A DNA stretch of 64,000 bases, from contig OX459103.1 of the NCBI GenBank assembly GCA_949775045.1, positions 14,645,307-14,709,306 on the forward strand, in the 5' to 3' direction. The notes under the pieces were generated by a model, which was given only the letters and a program-made list of their open reading frames with translations, was not told the origin of the DNA and made no database searches. Below, in pieces: positions 11,478 through 22,159 of the stretch (positions are counted from its first letter, which is position 1; each line of letters opens with the position of its first letter). The DNA is from Metridium senile. Its lineage: Eukaryota > Cnidaria > Anthozoa > Actiniaria > Metridiidae. The position numbers and the translations under genes were made by a program.

Positions 11478-13455
11478 CAGTAACTAAGGTTTTGTCCATG
11501 TTCTGAAGAACCAAATCAGTGAAGTTTACGAGAGCAACTTCTGTAGTTAGCTTTGGTCTGAAACCAAACTGTCGAGGAGTTAGGAATTTCTTTTCAAGAA
11601 GATAGTTGTATACTTGAGAGTGAACAGCCTTTTCTAGAATCTTACTCACTGTGGGAAGTATAGTTATCGGTCTGTAGTTGTTAGGATTGCATCTATCACC
11701 AGACTTGAATAAAGCAAAAACTTTACCAGATCTCCAAATAGAAGGGAATGTTGAAGACAGGAGTGAACGGTTGAATAAACTTGTGAGAATCGGAGCTAGA
11801 ACAGGAGCTGAGTCTTTCAAAAGGCGAGCACTGATCTTGTCAAGGCCGATGGCTTTATTGGTCTTCAGACAGCTAAGATGTTTGCATACAAAAGATTCCT
11901 CAACTGGATGGAATACAAAACATTCCGAGTTTGAATGTGGATTGACAGAACACGAACAGCTTTGCCAGACATAATTCAAGCCTGATTTTATCTTGTCAGC
12001 TAATTTGGATCCAATGGATGAGAAGTGGCTGTTCAAGACTTCAGCGATCGATTTAGTGTTGGTATAAGAGACACCGTCAGCCTCAATACAGGACACAGGG
12101 GGAGTAGACTTGCGCTGAGTGATATCATTTAGTGTTTTCCATAGAGCACTATAGTTCCCTTTGTTCTTATTTATCAGATCAAGATAATAGTCAGCTTTGC
12201 ACTTCTTTAGTTGTTTATTAACAAAGGCTTTTGTTTTCTTGTACAAACTCCATTGGTGTTCAGAATTTGTTTTGAACGCCTTTCTATGGTGATAATCACG
12301 GTCACGCATAGCACTCTTCAGTTCAGAAGTCATCCAAGGTGCCTGAATTCCTTTGATCCGGGCCTTCTTAATTGGAGCATGGATATTAGCGACATCCAAA
12401 AATAAACGGTCCCAAGTTTCAACAACTGAATTGAAGTCGTCGTTTTCTTCCAAGAAGTTCCAATTGATTGCTTTAAGGTCACGAACAAAAGACTTCTTAT
12501 CGTAAGTACGATAGGATCGATATTCGATTGTTTTAGGTGCGGCTTTGGGAACACCAGATTTTATAGTGCAATAGACAATGTGATGGTCACTAATCGTCGA
12601 GGGAATTACACCATTCTCGACTACACGATGATTGTTGTTAACAAAGACAAGATCAATAGCTGTGCTTGATTGGCTACAGACCCTGGTAGAGGTGCTGATC
12701 AATTGTTCCAAATCGTTGATCCTTGCAAATCTCTTAAGCTTCTGTTTTAAATTATATGTTGAATCTTTCTTCTTCGATAAGAAGTCAACATTAAAATCAC
12801 CAAGAAGAGCAATTTCAGAATCGACAGGCAACTTGGCAAGAGAGGCATTTAGATGATCAATAAATGTGTCACAGCAAAAGTCAGGAGCTCTATAAGCACA
12901 ACAGACAAACATTTTCTTGCATTTTGCGCGATTTATTTCCACCCAGCATGTTTCAACATTCCCATCCGACAAGTCTGTACGGTGCTTATAAGGAATCCTA
13001 TCTCGCACAAATATAGCTGTGACACCTCCACGCTTGTAATTACGGTCTTTTAGAACTAAAGTATAGCCGGAAAGACTAACTTCAGAGTCCAAAATACTAG
13101 GAGTAAGCCAAGTTTCAGAGACTGTAAAAATGTCAAACGGCTTGCTTTGAATTAGTAGTCGAATTTCATCCATCTTGTTTACGATACTTCTTACATTCAG
13201 ATGACTCACTCTAAAGCCACGAGCTTTCCGAGCTTTCGGGAACTCGTCTGTCCTAGGGCCAGGTTTCAGACTCACATCACCAGCAAGTAATATTAGGTAA
13301 GAGGCCGCCCCAGAAATCCTGAGAAGATGGAAACCAACCATGAGTTTTAAAGATGGCGGTAAAGTTCTTCCAAGCCGGGAGTGTCGAGATAAGCCGGGCG
13401 TATTTCTTCCTGGAAAATGCTTTTGGTCCAGCTTGAAACTAACCAAAACAGACAA
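11466..13455 (-). pseudogene. LINE ORF2 part 1: APE endonuclease and RT start, with 2A-like motif
   Basis: The frame opens at 13455. A hydrophobic stretch leads into GDVSLKPGP at residues 59-67, which resembles the 2A ribosome-skipping signature but lacks its usual E and N. The endonuclease follows: SHLNVRS (about 84-90), SETWL (113-117), LLGDFNVDF, and SDHHIVY. Then comes the RT start (VFALFKSGD, NNYRPITILPTVSKILEKAV, QFGFRP). The frame breaks at a run of six A on the plus strand (11466-11471). The RT continues in another frame from there, consistent with one extra base in a homopolymer. Either the copy is dead or this is a sequencing error. Confidence 0.88.
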
Positions 13456-13532
13456 GGCGCCCTCAGTAAACGGATTGATGCAGTTTAGGAGACTCCAGAA
13501 GTAAAAATATTGATAAAAATAAAACTAATAGT

Positions 13533-14135
13533 TGTTATGTATGATGAAAAAGATAATGATATATGTTTATGATATTGTTGTTATGTATGATGAAAAAGAT
13601 AATGATATATGTTTATGATATTGTTGTTATGTATGATGAAAAAGATGATGATATATGTTTATGATATTGTTGTTATGTATGATGAAAAAGATGATGATAT
13701 ATGTTTATGATATTGTTGTTATGTATGATGAAAAAGTTGATGATATATGTTTATGATATTGTTGTTATGTATGATGAAAAAGATGATGATATATGTTTAT
13801 GATATTGTTGTTATGGATGATGAAAAAGTTGATGATATATGTTTATGATATTGTTGTTATGGATGATCACTAAGATGATAATATATGTTTATGATATTGT
13901 TCTTATGTATAATGAAAAAGATAATGATATATGTTTATGGTATTGTTGTTATGGATGATGAAAAAGATAATAATATATGTTTATGATATTGTTGTTATGT
14001 ATGATGAAAAAGATGATGATATATGTTTATGATATTGTTGTTATGAACTGATGAAAAAGATGATGATATATGTTTATGATATTGTTGTTATGGATGATCA
14101 CTAAGATGATGATATATGTTTATGATATTCTTGAT
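13533..14135. repeat. 46-bp tandem repeat, right part
   Basis: About thirteen units of GTTGTTATGTATGATGAAAA plus AGATGATGATATATG and TTTATGATATT, continuing the array interrupted at 10163. Units here are closer to each other (mostly 1-3 changes) than those left of the LINE. Confidence 0.93.
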
Positions 14136-14159
14136 GATAATGTATGCATATGATCATAA

Positions 14160-14790
14160 TATTCAAAAGAGTGGCTTTTGGACAAATTTTGATAATATAA
14201 GACAGAACGCTTATTTCACGACGTTTCGATGTCGCTGACATCATTTTCAAGTAAGGTTTATTCGATAAATTTGAATATTATATTGAGATGAAATTATCCT
14301 CTTGGGATCAATACGCGTGACATGCACTTATTAAACAAATACTTTATCACGTAAGGAGTCTGATTGTGTGTTTAGACTAGGTCTTTTGTTTCTTATAAAC
14401 AACATTTCGTTAATCAAGCAGTCGAGCTTGTCCTTGCATTTCTTCAGGATTGTAAAACAGTCAGGCGGGACAGAGTCAATTGCGTGAACGGACTTGAGGT
14501 GTTTGCCGATTGCAGAATATTTATGCTCATCGATCCTTTGATGTAGATGACGACACGTAAAACCGATGTAGCTTGCATCGCACAAGCTGCATTTAAATTG
14601 GTACACAACATTCTGCTGATTCACTATAGCTGGTTTGTTCTCTTGCACTCTTAAGTCATCCCCAACTTTCCGACTTGTGAACACTGGCTGTAAGTCGACG
14701 CCAATTTTGTTACTTAAAGAATTGAGCTGAGTTTTGACTACATCAGCACGATGATTAGCACGATGATCAGCACGATTATTACGATAGAAA
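14160..14790 (-). mobile_element. Penelope-like element 3' fragment with GIY-YIG endonuclease
   Basis: The coding part runs from about 14790 to 14331. It begins in a reading frame without a start codon (NRADHRANHRADVVKTQLN, then LQPVFTSRKVGDDL) and continues to NVVYQFKCSLCDASYIGFT, HLHQRIDEHK, IGKHL and LIKxMLFI-like LINEMLFIRNKRPSLN. The order Y-x(n)-C-x2-C-x3-YIG, then R/H residues, then a final E-LFIR-KPSLN is that of Penelope-like GIY-YIG endonucleases with their cysteine insertion. The RT domain is missing, so the copy is 5'-truncated. The 3' UTR (14160-14330) contains a short hairpin followed by CGAAACGTCG, a common tail of these elements. Confidence 0.85.
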
Positions 14791-15125
14791 AAAAAAAAGG
14801 TTAACTGTGATTTTTCATGAAAATCGACTTATTTATCGGTTATTTGGCCGTTTTGGAATTGATGATTTGTAGCATTGTTCCTATGACTATGACGTCATAG
14901 TGACGTCAAAACACCCTTTTCTAATGATTTCCATATAATTTGAAATTGACTAAAACGTCGTAAAACTTGTATTCTTGAACACTTCAAATAGCCAACATGA
15001 ATATAAAAAAAGTTTTTTTCTATTGGACAAGTCTGTCAAATGTTATTAAATTCTTATATTTCAAAATTTTCCCGATATTTTTTGGCGGGAAAAAAAATAT
15101 TTGAAAAGCATTAGCAAAACTATAG
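14791..15125. other. Non-coding stretch with paired TGACGTCA-like sites
   Basis: GACGTCATAGTGACGTCA at 14891-14908 holds two CRE-like half palindromes. A similar TGACGTCACAATGACATG occurs near 46190, so it may belong to a dispersed repeat. No gene seen. Confidence 0.35.
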
Positions 15126-17071
15126 TCTCCTTAGCAGCCGTTTATAGTGGCGTCACGAAACGCTCCCTCCCCACAAACTGCTGCATCGATTCGAACAACA
15201 TTCCTTTCCCTTTTGAGCCAGTCAGCACACAGAAAATGTTAAACATGATGTTTATCCGATATATAGAAAGTCAAAGTTGAAGCGTCAATGCAGGAAATGT
15301 GAGAACCACCAAAGAAAGTAATAGAACGCGAACCTTGTTTTTAAGAGATAGTTCATAGATAGCGTGCGTATATCCAGTTCTACATGCACGCGGGAGGTTG
15401 CTAAGCACAAAAAATAGCGTAATGAGTGGCACGACGCGAAGCGGAGTGCCACTCTAGCTATTTTGAGTGCTTAAGCAACCTCCCAAGTACATGTAGAACT
15501 GGATATACGCACAGCTATCTATGAACTATCTCTTTTATAACATAGACAACGTATTTCTACACACAAAGGTTTTAATATTTCAAATAAAGTCTGTTCAAAA
15601 GACAAATTCTCCTAAAGTTACGCACGCTTGGCGTTTTACAAACTCGGTAAGTTTCCAGTTTGACAATTTTTCAATTCTATTCACAATGAATAGCGAGTGC
15701 CAAGTCATTTTACATCAAAATAATGAAAGGAAAATGCCTAAGTTGTCTTAAACATATTGATCTAAAAGTCCATTCTCTAAAACAAACTCGACATTGTCAA
15801 AAGTGTAAGTTTTCAAACTAAAACTGAGTTATTTACTAGCGGAGGATAAAGACAAATTCAAACTTTTCAAAGGAGCAGTTGTTGAACAAGGAACCAATGT
15901 CGATATGTTGTGGAGCTCTTCCTTGGACTTCATGAAGGTGCCAATTATTATTTTGAGCTGCCGTTGCTACTAAAGGAAGTGGAAGGAAAGGCTGAATGAC
16001 AATAACACCTGAAGACGAACTTTGCTCGAGGCGTCTTGAAAGCACTTCGCTGCAATGATGAAGCTGTGTAGTCGATGGACGAGTGTTGTAATGGCTTAAC
16101 CTTTGTACACATCTTTGGCCAGAGATAGCCATTATGTCTCTGCTGGCGACTCCAGCATCAAGGAATGGTTAGTGTAAACACGAGACAACTCGGTAGCATT
16201 GCTAATTTCCTTCATCATGCTGTCTAATTTATTTACTCCGAGTGGACGCTTTTCAAACCAAACTTCATGTGAATGCTGTCAGTTTTTCTTTGGATATTGT
16301 CGAGTTTGTTTTAGAGACTGGACTTTTAGATCAATATGTTTGTGCCAATTTGGGCATTTTCCTTTCATTCCAGGTTATTTTGATGCCTCATTATTTTAAA
16401 CAGACTTTATTTGAAATATATAAACCTTTGTGTGTAAAAATACGTTGTCTATATTATAGAAGAGATAGTTCATAGATGGTTTGTTACTGAACTTGATTGA
16501 GAGTCCAAAAGTTCATTTTGTAGGCAAAAATTAGGAAATTCGTCCATTTTTACAAGGGTAAAACACGAAAAAATCTCCGGGTCAAAATAGATTGTTTTTC
16601 GCGTTGACATGAAAATTGACGTGAGCAAAAAATCTATGGTATATCCAAATTTAGTTCATAGATGCTAGCCAATCACAGCGTGCGTTATATACCATCTATG
16701 TTATAAAACGAGTTGTCAGATGTAAAAATTAATGCCACAAACAACTAGTCAAGTTCAAGAAAACTTCTGGAAGTATTTAAAGGATTAGAGAAGTAAACTC
16801 GACTTCGGCGATTGTTGTAAAGTATATCTGATGTTTATTCCCCGAGGTGTAAAACCCAAGTGCTAAATTCCTCAGTTGATCCGTCATAGCTAGGAACGAT
16901 AATACACTCGTTGCGATGGTTAGAATTTATGGCACGAACCGCTCCTGAAATATGGGAGAGGAATGCTGATGGGTTAAACTGAGGCAAAGGAATGTTGTTC
17001 GAATCGAAGCAGCCGTTTGTAGGGAGGGAGCGTTTCGTGACGACACTAAAACGGCTGCGAAGGAGACTAGC
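15126..17071. repeat. Nested ~1.9-kb inverted-repeat structure
   Basis: Outer arms 15126-15212 and 16987-17071 are inverted copies (AGCAGCCGTTT, GAAACGCTCCCTCCC, TCGAACAACATTCC). Inner arms around 15530-15740 and 16250-16460 also pair, for example AAAGTCTGTTCAAAAGAC against a matching stretch near 16390, and CATCAAAATAATGAAAGG against one near 16370. The loop (about 15800-16200) carries an unmatched minus-strand ORF of 98 codons (15836-16132) with no recognisable domain. The whole could be a foldback element with other insertions. Confidence 0.65.
15343..15534. repeat. 192-bp long hairpin
   Basis: Arms of about 80 bp pair almost perfectly, from AAGAGATAGTTCATAGATAG through TATCCAGTTCTACATG and GGAGGTTGCT to a CACTC core. 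The loop is CGACGCGAAGCGG. The outer end motif (AGAGATAGTTCATAGATGG) recurs at 16459, next to a CCAATCACAGCGTGCG motif. Confidence 0.88.
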
Positions 17072-17136
17072 AAAACTATCGCTTAGCTTGTTTCGAGTTC
17101 GTATCAATGCCGCACATAATTCGTACATAAACTACT

Positions 17137-17575
17137 GCATTGTACGTTAGTCTCTGTAACTGCTACTCAGAAGAATAATTGTAGTTTATCAAATGTCCTT
17201 GGTTGCTCGAGTGAGTTTTCAACAATAGCGATGTTAGTGCTGCTAGAGCAATGTTCTCTTTCTTGTTGTTTAGTTTTAACGTTGTTTTATTATTTATTGT
17301 TGTTTATTTACCTTCACAACTGGTTCCATTGTTTTCAAATCCTGGTTTACATGCACCGCAGATAAAAGACCCTTGAATGTTGCTGCACACAACATTTGGG
17401 CCACAATTGTGAGTGTTGGTAGCACATTCATCAATATCTAAAAAACAATCAAGCAATCAGACAAACAAACAATAAAACAAACAATCATTACAAAAATATT
17501 CGTACGTATATACAAACAAATTACTAGCAACATAAAATATGCAGTAAATATACAGTATTTATGACTATTGTAATG
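17137..17575. repeat. Duplicated segment carrying an EGF exon (copy at 24371-24790)
   Basis: About 440 bp, including intron flanks on both sides of the EGF exon, is nearly identical to 24371-24790 in the same orientation. Visible differences are a handful of substitutions and a short extra stretch (GAGCAATGTTCTCTTTC) here. Homology stops at GACTATTGTAATG in both copies. Confidence 0.92.
17312..17437 (-). CDS. Gene A exon: calcium-binding EGF domain (duplicate of 24525-24650)
   Basis: A 126-nt phase 1-1 exon with an acceptor TTTTTTTAG and donor GTAAAT. It encodes [24 protein letters not shown] and [14 protein letters not shown]: six cysteines, a calcium-binding start, and the CxNxxxxFxC hydroxylation sequence. 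It differs from the exon at 24525-24650 in one visible residue (SFICG against SFVCG). Reading frame and splice sites are intact, so both copies are probably spliced into the same transcript, giving tandem EGF domains. Confidence 0.85.
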
Positions 17576-17587
17576 TCAGAGTAAACT

Positions 17588-17874
17588 ACAATCATTGCCA
17601 AAATGTGTTGGCACGATCACATTTCGGACACTTTTTTGTGGGTCTATCATTGTTTTCATTTATGAAGATAAGTTTGTCTACCCCCCTCCCCCAATACAAT
17701 GTTGCTGTTTTTCATGAAAGAGTACAAGAGTTGGAGATGTTTCCCGCGATTGACAAGGTTCATATACCCCTCCAGCAACATTGACAGGGGGAGGAGGGGG
17801 GGGGGGGGGGGGTATTACAGATATAGGAACATAACAAAATCCTCAATCGTGCCAACAGTTTTGTCAATGATTGT
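17588..17874. mobile_element. 287-bp MITE, copy 1
   Basis: Terminal inverted repeats of about 30 bp: ACAATCATTGCCAAAA... at the left and ...TTTTGTCAATGATTGT at the right. The interior contains a poly-G run and CCTCCAGCAACATTGACAGG. A second copy lies at 22160-22437. Flanks CT/CT suggest a 2-bp target duplication. No coding capacity. Confidence 0.88.
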
Positions 17875-18258
17875 CTGAGACACATATGACTTAAAACGCC
17901 ATTGATATTGTTGTGGAAATGATATGAAATTTTCAGGACACAAAGTACATGTTGTACCGATTTGAACAGTAGCAAAATTATTTCCAGAAAGAAGTTAATA
18001 CTATCATGTGACGTCACTTTTGTTTAAAGTGCTTTAAATGAATGTAAAATTTACATGGTAAGACACTTATATGCTCTATATTCGATAACACCCGTGTTCA
18101 AAATAAATGTTCTAAGGTAATAAGCAGTCCTTAACACATATATGCTTCGTAGTTGATATATTTATACTATAGCAAAATGGGATAACCATAGTAACGCCCA
18201 AAAATGCACGCGCTTAAGGCGTACGCAACAATACACGTCATTGTGAAGATATCAACGT

Positions 18259-19368
18259 TTGGAGAGGGTGAAAATGGTCTTCAAAGGCAAGATTAATGCC
18301 TATAAATGTGCCAGAGCGTATGTTCTGTTTAAAAAAAACACATACTCTCTTTCGGAAATAGCAGAGATGTGTTCTATATCAAAAAGCAGTGTAAGAAGAA
18401 TTGGTTTAAACAAAATGAAGCGGAATTCAAAACAACCCGACAAGAAAAGTAAGTTGTGAAGAAAGACTAACTTAACTGACAGAGAAAGAAGAATTCTATC
18501 CAGGGGAATCAAAAGGATCAGGAAAGAGGACGTAAATTTTACAGTGAAATCTTTAATAGAGTATTGCGGGCTTTCGCAGCGGAAAACAAGCTACCGGACT
18601 TACCTCAGAGAAATACAAAGATTAGGGTACAAGAGTTTACAGACAAGAAGAAAGGGACTAATCAGTGAATCTGACAGAAAGAAAAGACTTAAATTTGCAA
18701 AAGACAATGTAAAAACATTGAAAACTACACCAAACTATTGGACGGAGGACATGGTATTTTATCTTGACGGAGTTTCTTTTATTCATAAGTACAATCCGAA
18801 AGCAAATGCAATGAGTCCTAAAGGGAGGGTTTGGAGAAAAAGAAATGAAGGATTAAAAATAACATCTAAGGGTTCGAAGAGTCTAGCAGGAGGAAGAAGG
18901 CTCCACCTTTTGGTTCTTATTAGTTATAGACAAGGTGCTATTTTTATTGAACAATACCACAAAATGGATGGCGAGTATTTCGCTGACTTTATTACTAGAA
19001 ATTTTGAAAACATTTTCAAAACGTTTTCAAAAACCAAAGCCAGAAAATTTGTGATGGACAACGATCCTAGTCAAAATAGCTCATTAGCTAAAAAAGCACT
19101 AAAAAAATCAAAGGCAACAATGTTGTGTAATCCTGCAAGGTCTCCAGACCTAAATCCGATTGAAAATATTTTTAATTTAGTTAAAAGAAAAATAAATAAT
19201 GATGCTATAGAGCAAAATATTCTTAAAGAGAATTTTGAAACTTTTAAAGAACGTGTTATTGATACTTTATATTCGTTTGATACAACTGTCATAGACAAAA
19301 CTATTCAAAGCATTCCCAAAAGACTTGAAGATATTATTAAATCCAAGGGATTTAGAACTAAATATTAG
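18259..19368 (+). pseudogene. Tc1-like DD34E transposase with a single stop codon
   Basis: A reading frame of about 369 codons interrupted once, by TGA at 18457-18459; frame is kept on both sides. The N-terminal part has a helix-turn-helix (SLSEIAEMCSISKSSVRRIG). The catalytic part contains VFYLDGVSF (first D), VMDNDPSQNS (second D) and SPDLNPIENIFNLVK (E), with 34 residues between the second D and the E: the DD34E pattern of the Tc1 group. The length is near the usual 340 residues. Clear terminal inverted repeats were not identified. GGTACTCCA-type motifs at 19506, 19660 and (reversed) 19727 may be remnants of ends or binding sites. The element lies in an intron of gene A, on the opposite strand. 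Confidence 0.9.
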
Positions 19369-19655
19369 ATTTACTACCTTGTATTAGTACATCCATTTTG
19401 CTTTTAAAGACCATTTTCACTCTCTTACTGTCTTATGAAATTGATATTTTCACAATCACATTGTTGTCACGTAATCAGTATTGATATAGTGTGCAATGTC
19501 TTCTGTGCAGAACACGGTACTCCATTGTAAAATCGTAATGATTCACTAAGTGCAACAATAAAAAGAGCTTAGACCTTGATCAATGTTTTATTGATGTTTA
19601 TTCTAACTATTTCCTACAGAAATTATATTCAAAAAGCCTAACATGCCCATTTTAT

Positions 19656-19740
19656 CAACGGTACTCCACGCAAAACTTGTATTAATTGTTTTGAACATGT
19701 CTTCATCTTTTTGTAAGTGATTCAACGTGGAGTACCGTTG
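19656..19740. repeat. 15-bp perfect inverted repeat (CAACGGTACTCCACG)
   Basis: Arms 19656-19670 and 19726-19740 match exactly with a 55-bp loop. Partial copies of the GGTACTCCA core occur at about 19506 and, as GTGGAGAACCGTTG, near 19870. It lies 3' of the Tc1-like gene and may be part of that element. Confidence 0.7.
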
Positions 19741-19991
19741 GTTTTGAGTTAAATACTACAATTTGAAATATAAACTAAACGTCAGACAATTAAAGAATAT
19801 ATACAAACCCTATTGTTGAAAAAATTTGAGGGATATTTGTTTAATTTGGGGAGTATTCTATTATTTAACAGTGGAGAACCGTTGCTATTTCACGGACAAC
19901 TATATACAAGCGCACATGGCGTTGAATGACACATTACAGACGTCATGTCTACAAACAATTTTTTCTTTAATGTATTATCTCTGTATAGAGA

Positions 19992-20076
19992 TAATAAATA
20001 TATTTATATCTATAGTATAAGTATAGATATATATATATATATATCTATGTAGTATAGATATAAATATATTTATATT
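19992..20076. repeat. AT-rich palindrome downstream of the Rep gene
   Basis: The arm ATAAATATATTTATATCTATA at the left pairs with TATAGATATAAATATATTTAT at the right around a TA-rich loop, and more TA runs follow to 20115. It is about 160 bp beyond the Rep stop codon. A role as replication-origin-like hairpin is only a speculation; TA-rich DNA often folds this way. Confidence 0.55.
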
Positions 20077-20236
20077 TATTAGACATATATATTAGATATA
20101 TATATATATATATAATTATAGATATAAATATATAGACAGACAAAAAGACAGACAGACAAAAATGTATGTACACAAATTTATTAGCAAAAATGTATGTACA
20201 AAAATTTATTAGCATACATACATATTCTTTGTTCAT

Positions 20237-21577
20237 TTATTTATTAGTTGAAATAAGTTCTGAGAAACAACGTGCGCATGGTTTCATTGCACATTGCTCA
20301 ACCTCTGGTATTTGTCTCCAAAATTCGAAATAATGCCAGCGTACTCTCATCATATCAGTATTAATTCGATCTATTGATCCTCCCTTTATCATAACGAGTG
20401 GGGCATCTGCAGTCGCGAAAAAGGGTGAGTCCTTGTCGAAGAGAATGTCTTGTTGTACAAAACTTTTAGGTGCGACTAAGTGCATAGTATCCACTTCAAG
20501 CATTTGCAAGAAATCGGACCATGCGATTATAGAAGGCGACCATCTAAAGTCATTGAGTATTATTACTTCTGACTCCTCTGCACCCACCCCCGCAAAACCA
20601 CCAGTTGCCGGGTTCACAAAGGCATGGTAGATAACTTTCAGAGGTGAAATCATGAACGTTTTACCTGAGTTTGCCGGTCCATATATATATATGTTTCGAT
20701 ATTTTGCACGTCCATAGTGAAGTGCTGAGTAAATTGCGCTAGCATAGACATGCACATTTATTTCATTTCGGTGAAGTATCTGTAGTGCGGCCGCTAGCCA
20801 TTTCTTTTCACATCCTTCTATACAGTGTTTTTCACCTTCCTCTACTAGTAGTTCTATGCAACTTTTATTCAAGCGTTCTTGTTTCTTTTCAGCATCTTGC
20901 AGTTGTGAAGATATTGATAATGCTTCATTTACTAATCTGATCCCTCTATTCGCTATAAATTGTGCAAGATCTTTTTTTCCCTCTTTCTCCTGTTTTGCTG
21001 CATAGGCCATTAGATCGAGCCGAGTCTTGATATTATTGTTTCGAATAATAGTGGTTACTTCGTAGACGCTTAGCATTCGTTTTCTTTTCTTCTTTTGCTT
21101 CTTCTTGGCGCCACTGCCTTGGCCATCAGCTAGACGACATGTTGTAGCTGCAGTTGTTCTCGGTTCGTCCTCTAAGCTTGGATGTTCGGGCGATAAAAAC
21201 GGTGTTGTATCTTCTTTTGTGCAGTAGCGATAAGCACTATAATAGTTACTGTGATTGTTGCTGAAATTGACTTTAATTCCAAACCTTGCACCTAATGTAT
21301 CACGAACTAGAAGCCATCTACTTCTTTTGTTGAGCTTTAGAGCCATATGGTAGTGATATACTTTGTCGGACAGGTCGTTGATTGTATCGTTGTGATTATG
21401 CTCCTCTTTAGCGACTATAAACTGTACAATACACGATGTCGTTGATGTACCCCATGCATTACGAACAATATTTGCAAACGATTCACGAGAATGGACTTTT
21501 TCGGGATCTGCTCGACTGTATGTAACTAAATAGACCAAACGTTGCGAACGATTCGGCATTGACTCTGCCATGATCAC
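20237..21577 (-). CDS. Endogenous Rep: HUH endonuclease plus SF3 helicase
   Basis: An uninterrupted 446-codon ORF. Residues about 15-125 form a rolling-circle HUH endonuclease: VYLVTYSRAD (motif I), YHYHMALKL (motif II, the HUH histidines) and YYSAYRYCTKED (motif III with the candidate tyrosine). A basic stretch KKKQKKKRKR (158-167) may be a nuclear localisation signal. A superfamily 3 helicase follows: Walker A GPANSGKT (300-307), Walker B EVIILNDF (337-344), motif C region FFATADAP (386-393), and a conserved Arg near MRVRW. This two-domain layout is that of CRESS-DNA virus Rep and, more loosely, parvovirus NS1; related copies, as I recall, occur in cnidarian genomes. No capsid gene is adjacent. 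It may be an endogenised viral gene or the replicase of a rolling-circle element. It is intact while neighbours are decayed. Confidence 0.88.
   Translation of the reverse strand: MIMAESMPNRSQRLVYLVTYSRADPEKVHSRESFANIVRNAWGTSTTSCIVQFIVAKEEHNHNDTINDLSDKVYHYHMALKLNKRSRWLLVRDTLGARFGIKVNFSNNHSNYYSAYRYCTKEDTTPFLSPEHPSLEDEPRTTAATTCRLADGQGSGAKKKQKKKRKRMLSVYEVTTIIRNNNIKTRLDLMAYAAKQEKEGKKDLAQFIANRGIRLVNEALSISSQLQDAEKKQERLNKSCIELLVEEGEKHCIEGCEKKWLAAALQILHRNEINVHVYASAIYSALHYGRAKYRNIYIYGPANSGKTFMISPLKVIYHAFVNPATGGFAGVGAEESEVIILNDFRWSPSIIAWSDFLQMLEVDTMHLVAPKSFVQQDILFDKDSPFFATADAPLVMIKGGSIDRINTDMMRVRWHYFEFWRQIPEVEQCAMKPCARCFSELISTNK
20240..20245 (-). terminator. Poly(A) signal overlapping the Rep stop
   Basis: The last codons of Rep read AAT AAA TAA, so a perfect AATAAA directly abuts the stop codon. 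This suits a compact viral-type or retrocopied gene. Confidence 0.55.
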
Positions 21578-21673
21578 AATGTGAACTTCAAATAGACGTT
21601 TTCTGCTCAGTTGTTGTATAATGTTCTTTATGTATAACTCTTTGAAGTATGAGATTTATTTTACAAATGCACA

Positions 21674-21685
21674 ACTTTTATAATG
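21674..21685 (-). promoter_or_regulatory. TATA box upstream of Rep
   Basis: The minus strand reads CATTATAAAAGT about 100 bp before the Rep start codon, giving a TATAAAA box. It predicts a start site near 21648 and a leader of about 70 nt. Confidence 0.55.
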
Positions 21686-21689
21686 TACC

Positions 21690-22159
21690 AAACCAGTGAC
21701 GTGCATCTTTTGCAATATGTGACGTTTGAGCTATTACGTACAAAATGTAGCAATTTTGAGGCGCGTCAATAGCATATACGTCAAAAGTAACTTCACATTC
21801 GTAGGTATTTACATAAGATGTAGTTGATAAGAAAATCATTGTTTAAAGAGAACGTGGTTATTATTGGATTAACTGCGAAGGTGATGATATCTTTTCTGAT
21901 AATTACTTCATTCTATTAAGTTAGAGACCTTTTAAAATATTTTTTTGGTCTATCCCCTTGTTACGTTGGCATAATTTCGCACTTAAATATAAGGGTTGCT
22001 ATGGCAAAATGACATTTCCACTAGTTTTCATGTCGTTAGGGGTCGGATATACACATATTACATATCAATCTTTTCCTTTCGAGGCATAGCTTGTAATTAG
22101 GAACGCTGCTGACCTCTTACTCGTTTATTTTTAATGAAATTCCACAATATGTCCCTCAG
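21690..22159. other. Upstream region of the Rep gene
   Basis: No ORF or inverted repeat recognised between the TATA box and the MITE; the far limit of any Rep-bearing element is not visible. Confidence 0.4.

Larger units (their letters stand above)
10164..13532 (-). mobile_element. CR1/L2-like non-LTR retrotransposon (LINE)
   Basis: An insertion of about 3.37 kb on the minus strand that splits the 46-bp satellite. The 5' side is at about 13532. The 3' UTR runs from 10394 down to an AT tail of TTAA/ATTA repeats at about 10164-10185. The coding part carries an APE-type endonuclease and a reverse transcriptase in the order usual for the CR1/L2/Jockey clades. Satellite units abut both ends. At most a 3-bp duplication (GTT) can be inferred, and the satellite itself makes this ambiguous. 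Only about 77 bp precede the first ATG, so the 5' end may be truncated. Confidence 0.9.

Noticed and set aside
11678..13053. Plus-strand frames of 64-98 codons
   Set aside because: Antisense shadows of the LINE ORF.
16835..17128. 97-codon minus-strand frame
   Set aside because: It runs through an arm of the inverted-repeat structure and into unrelated flank; no domain.
20433..20630. 65-codon plus-strand frame within Rep
   Set aside because: Antisense shadow of the Rep gene.
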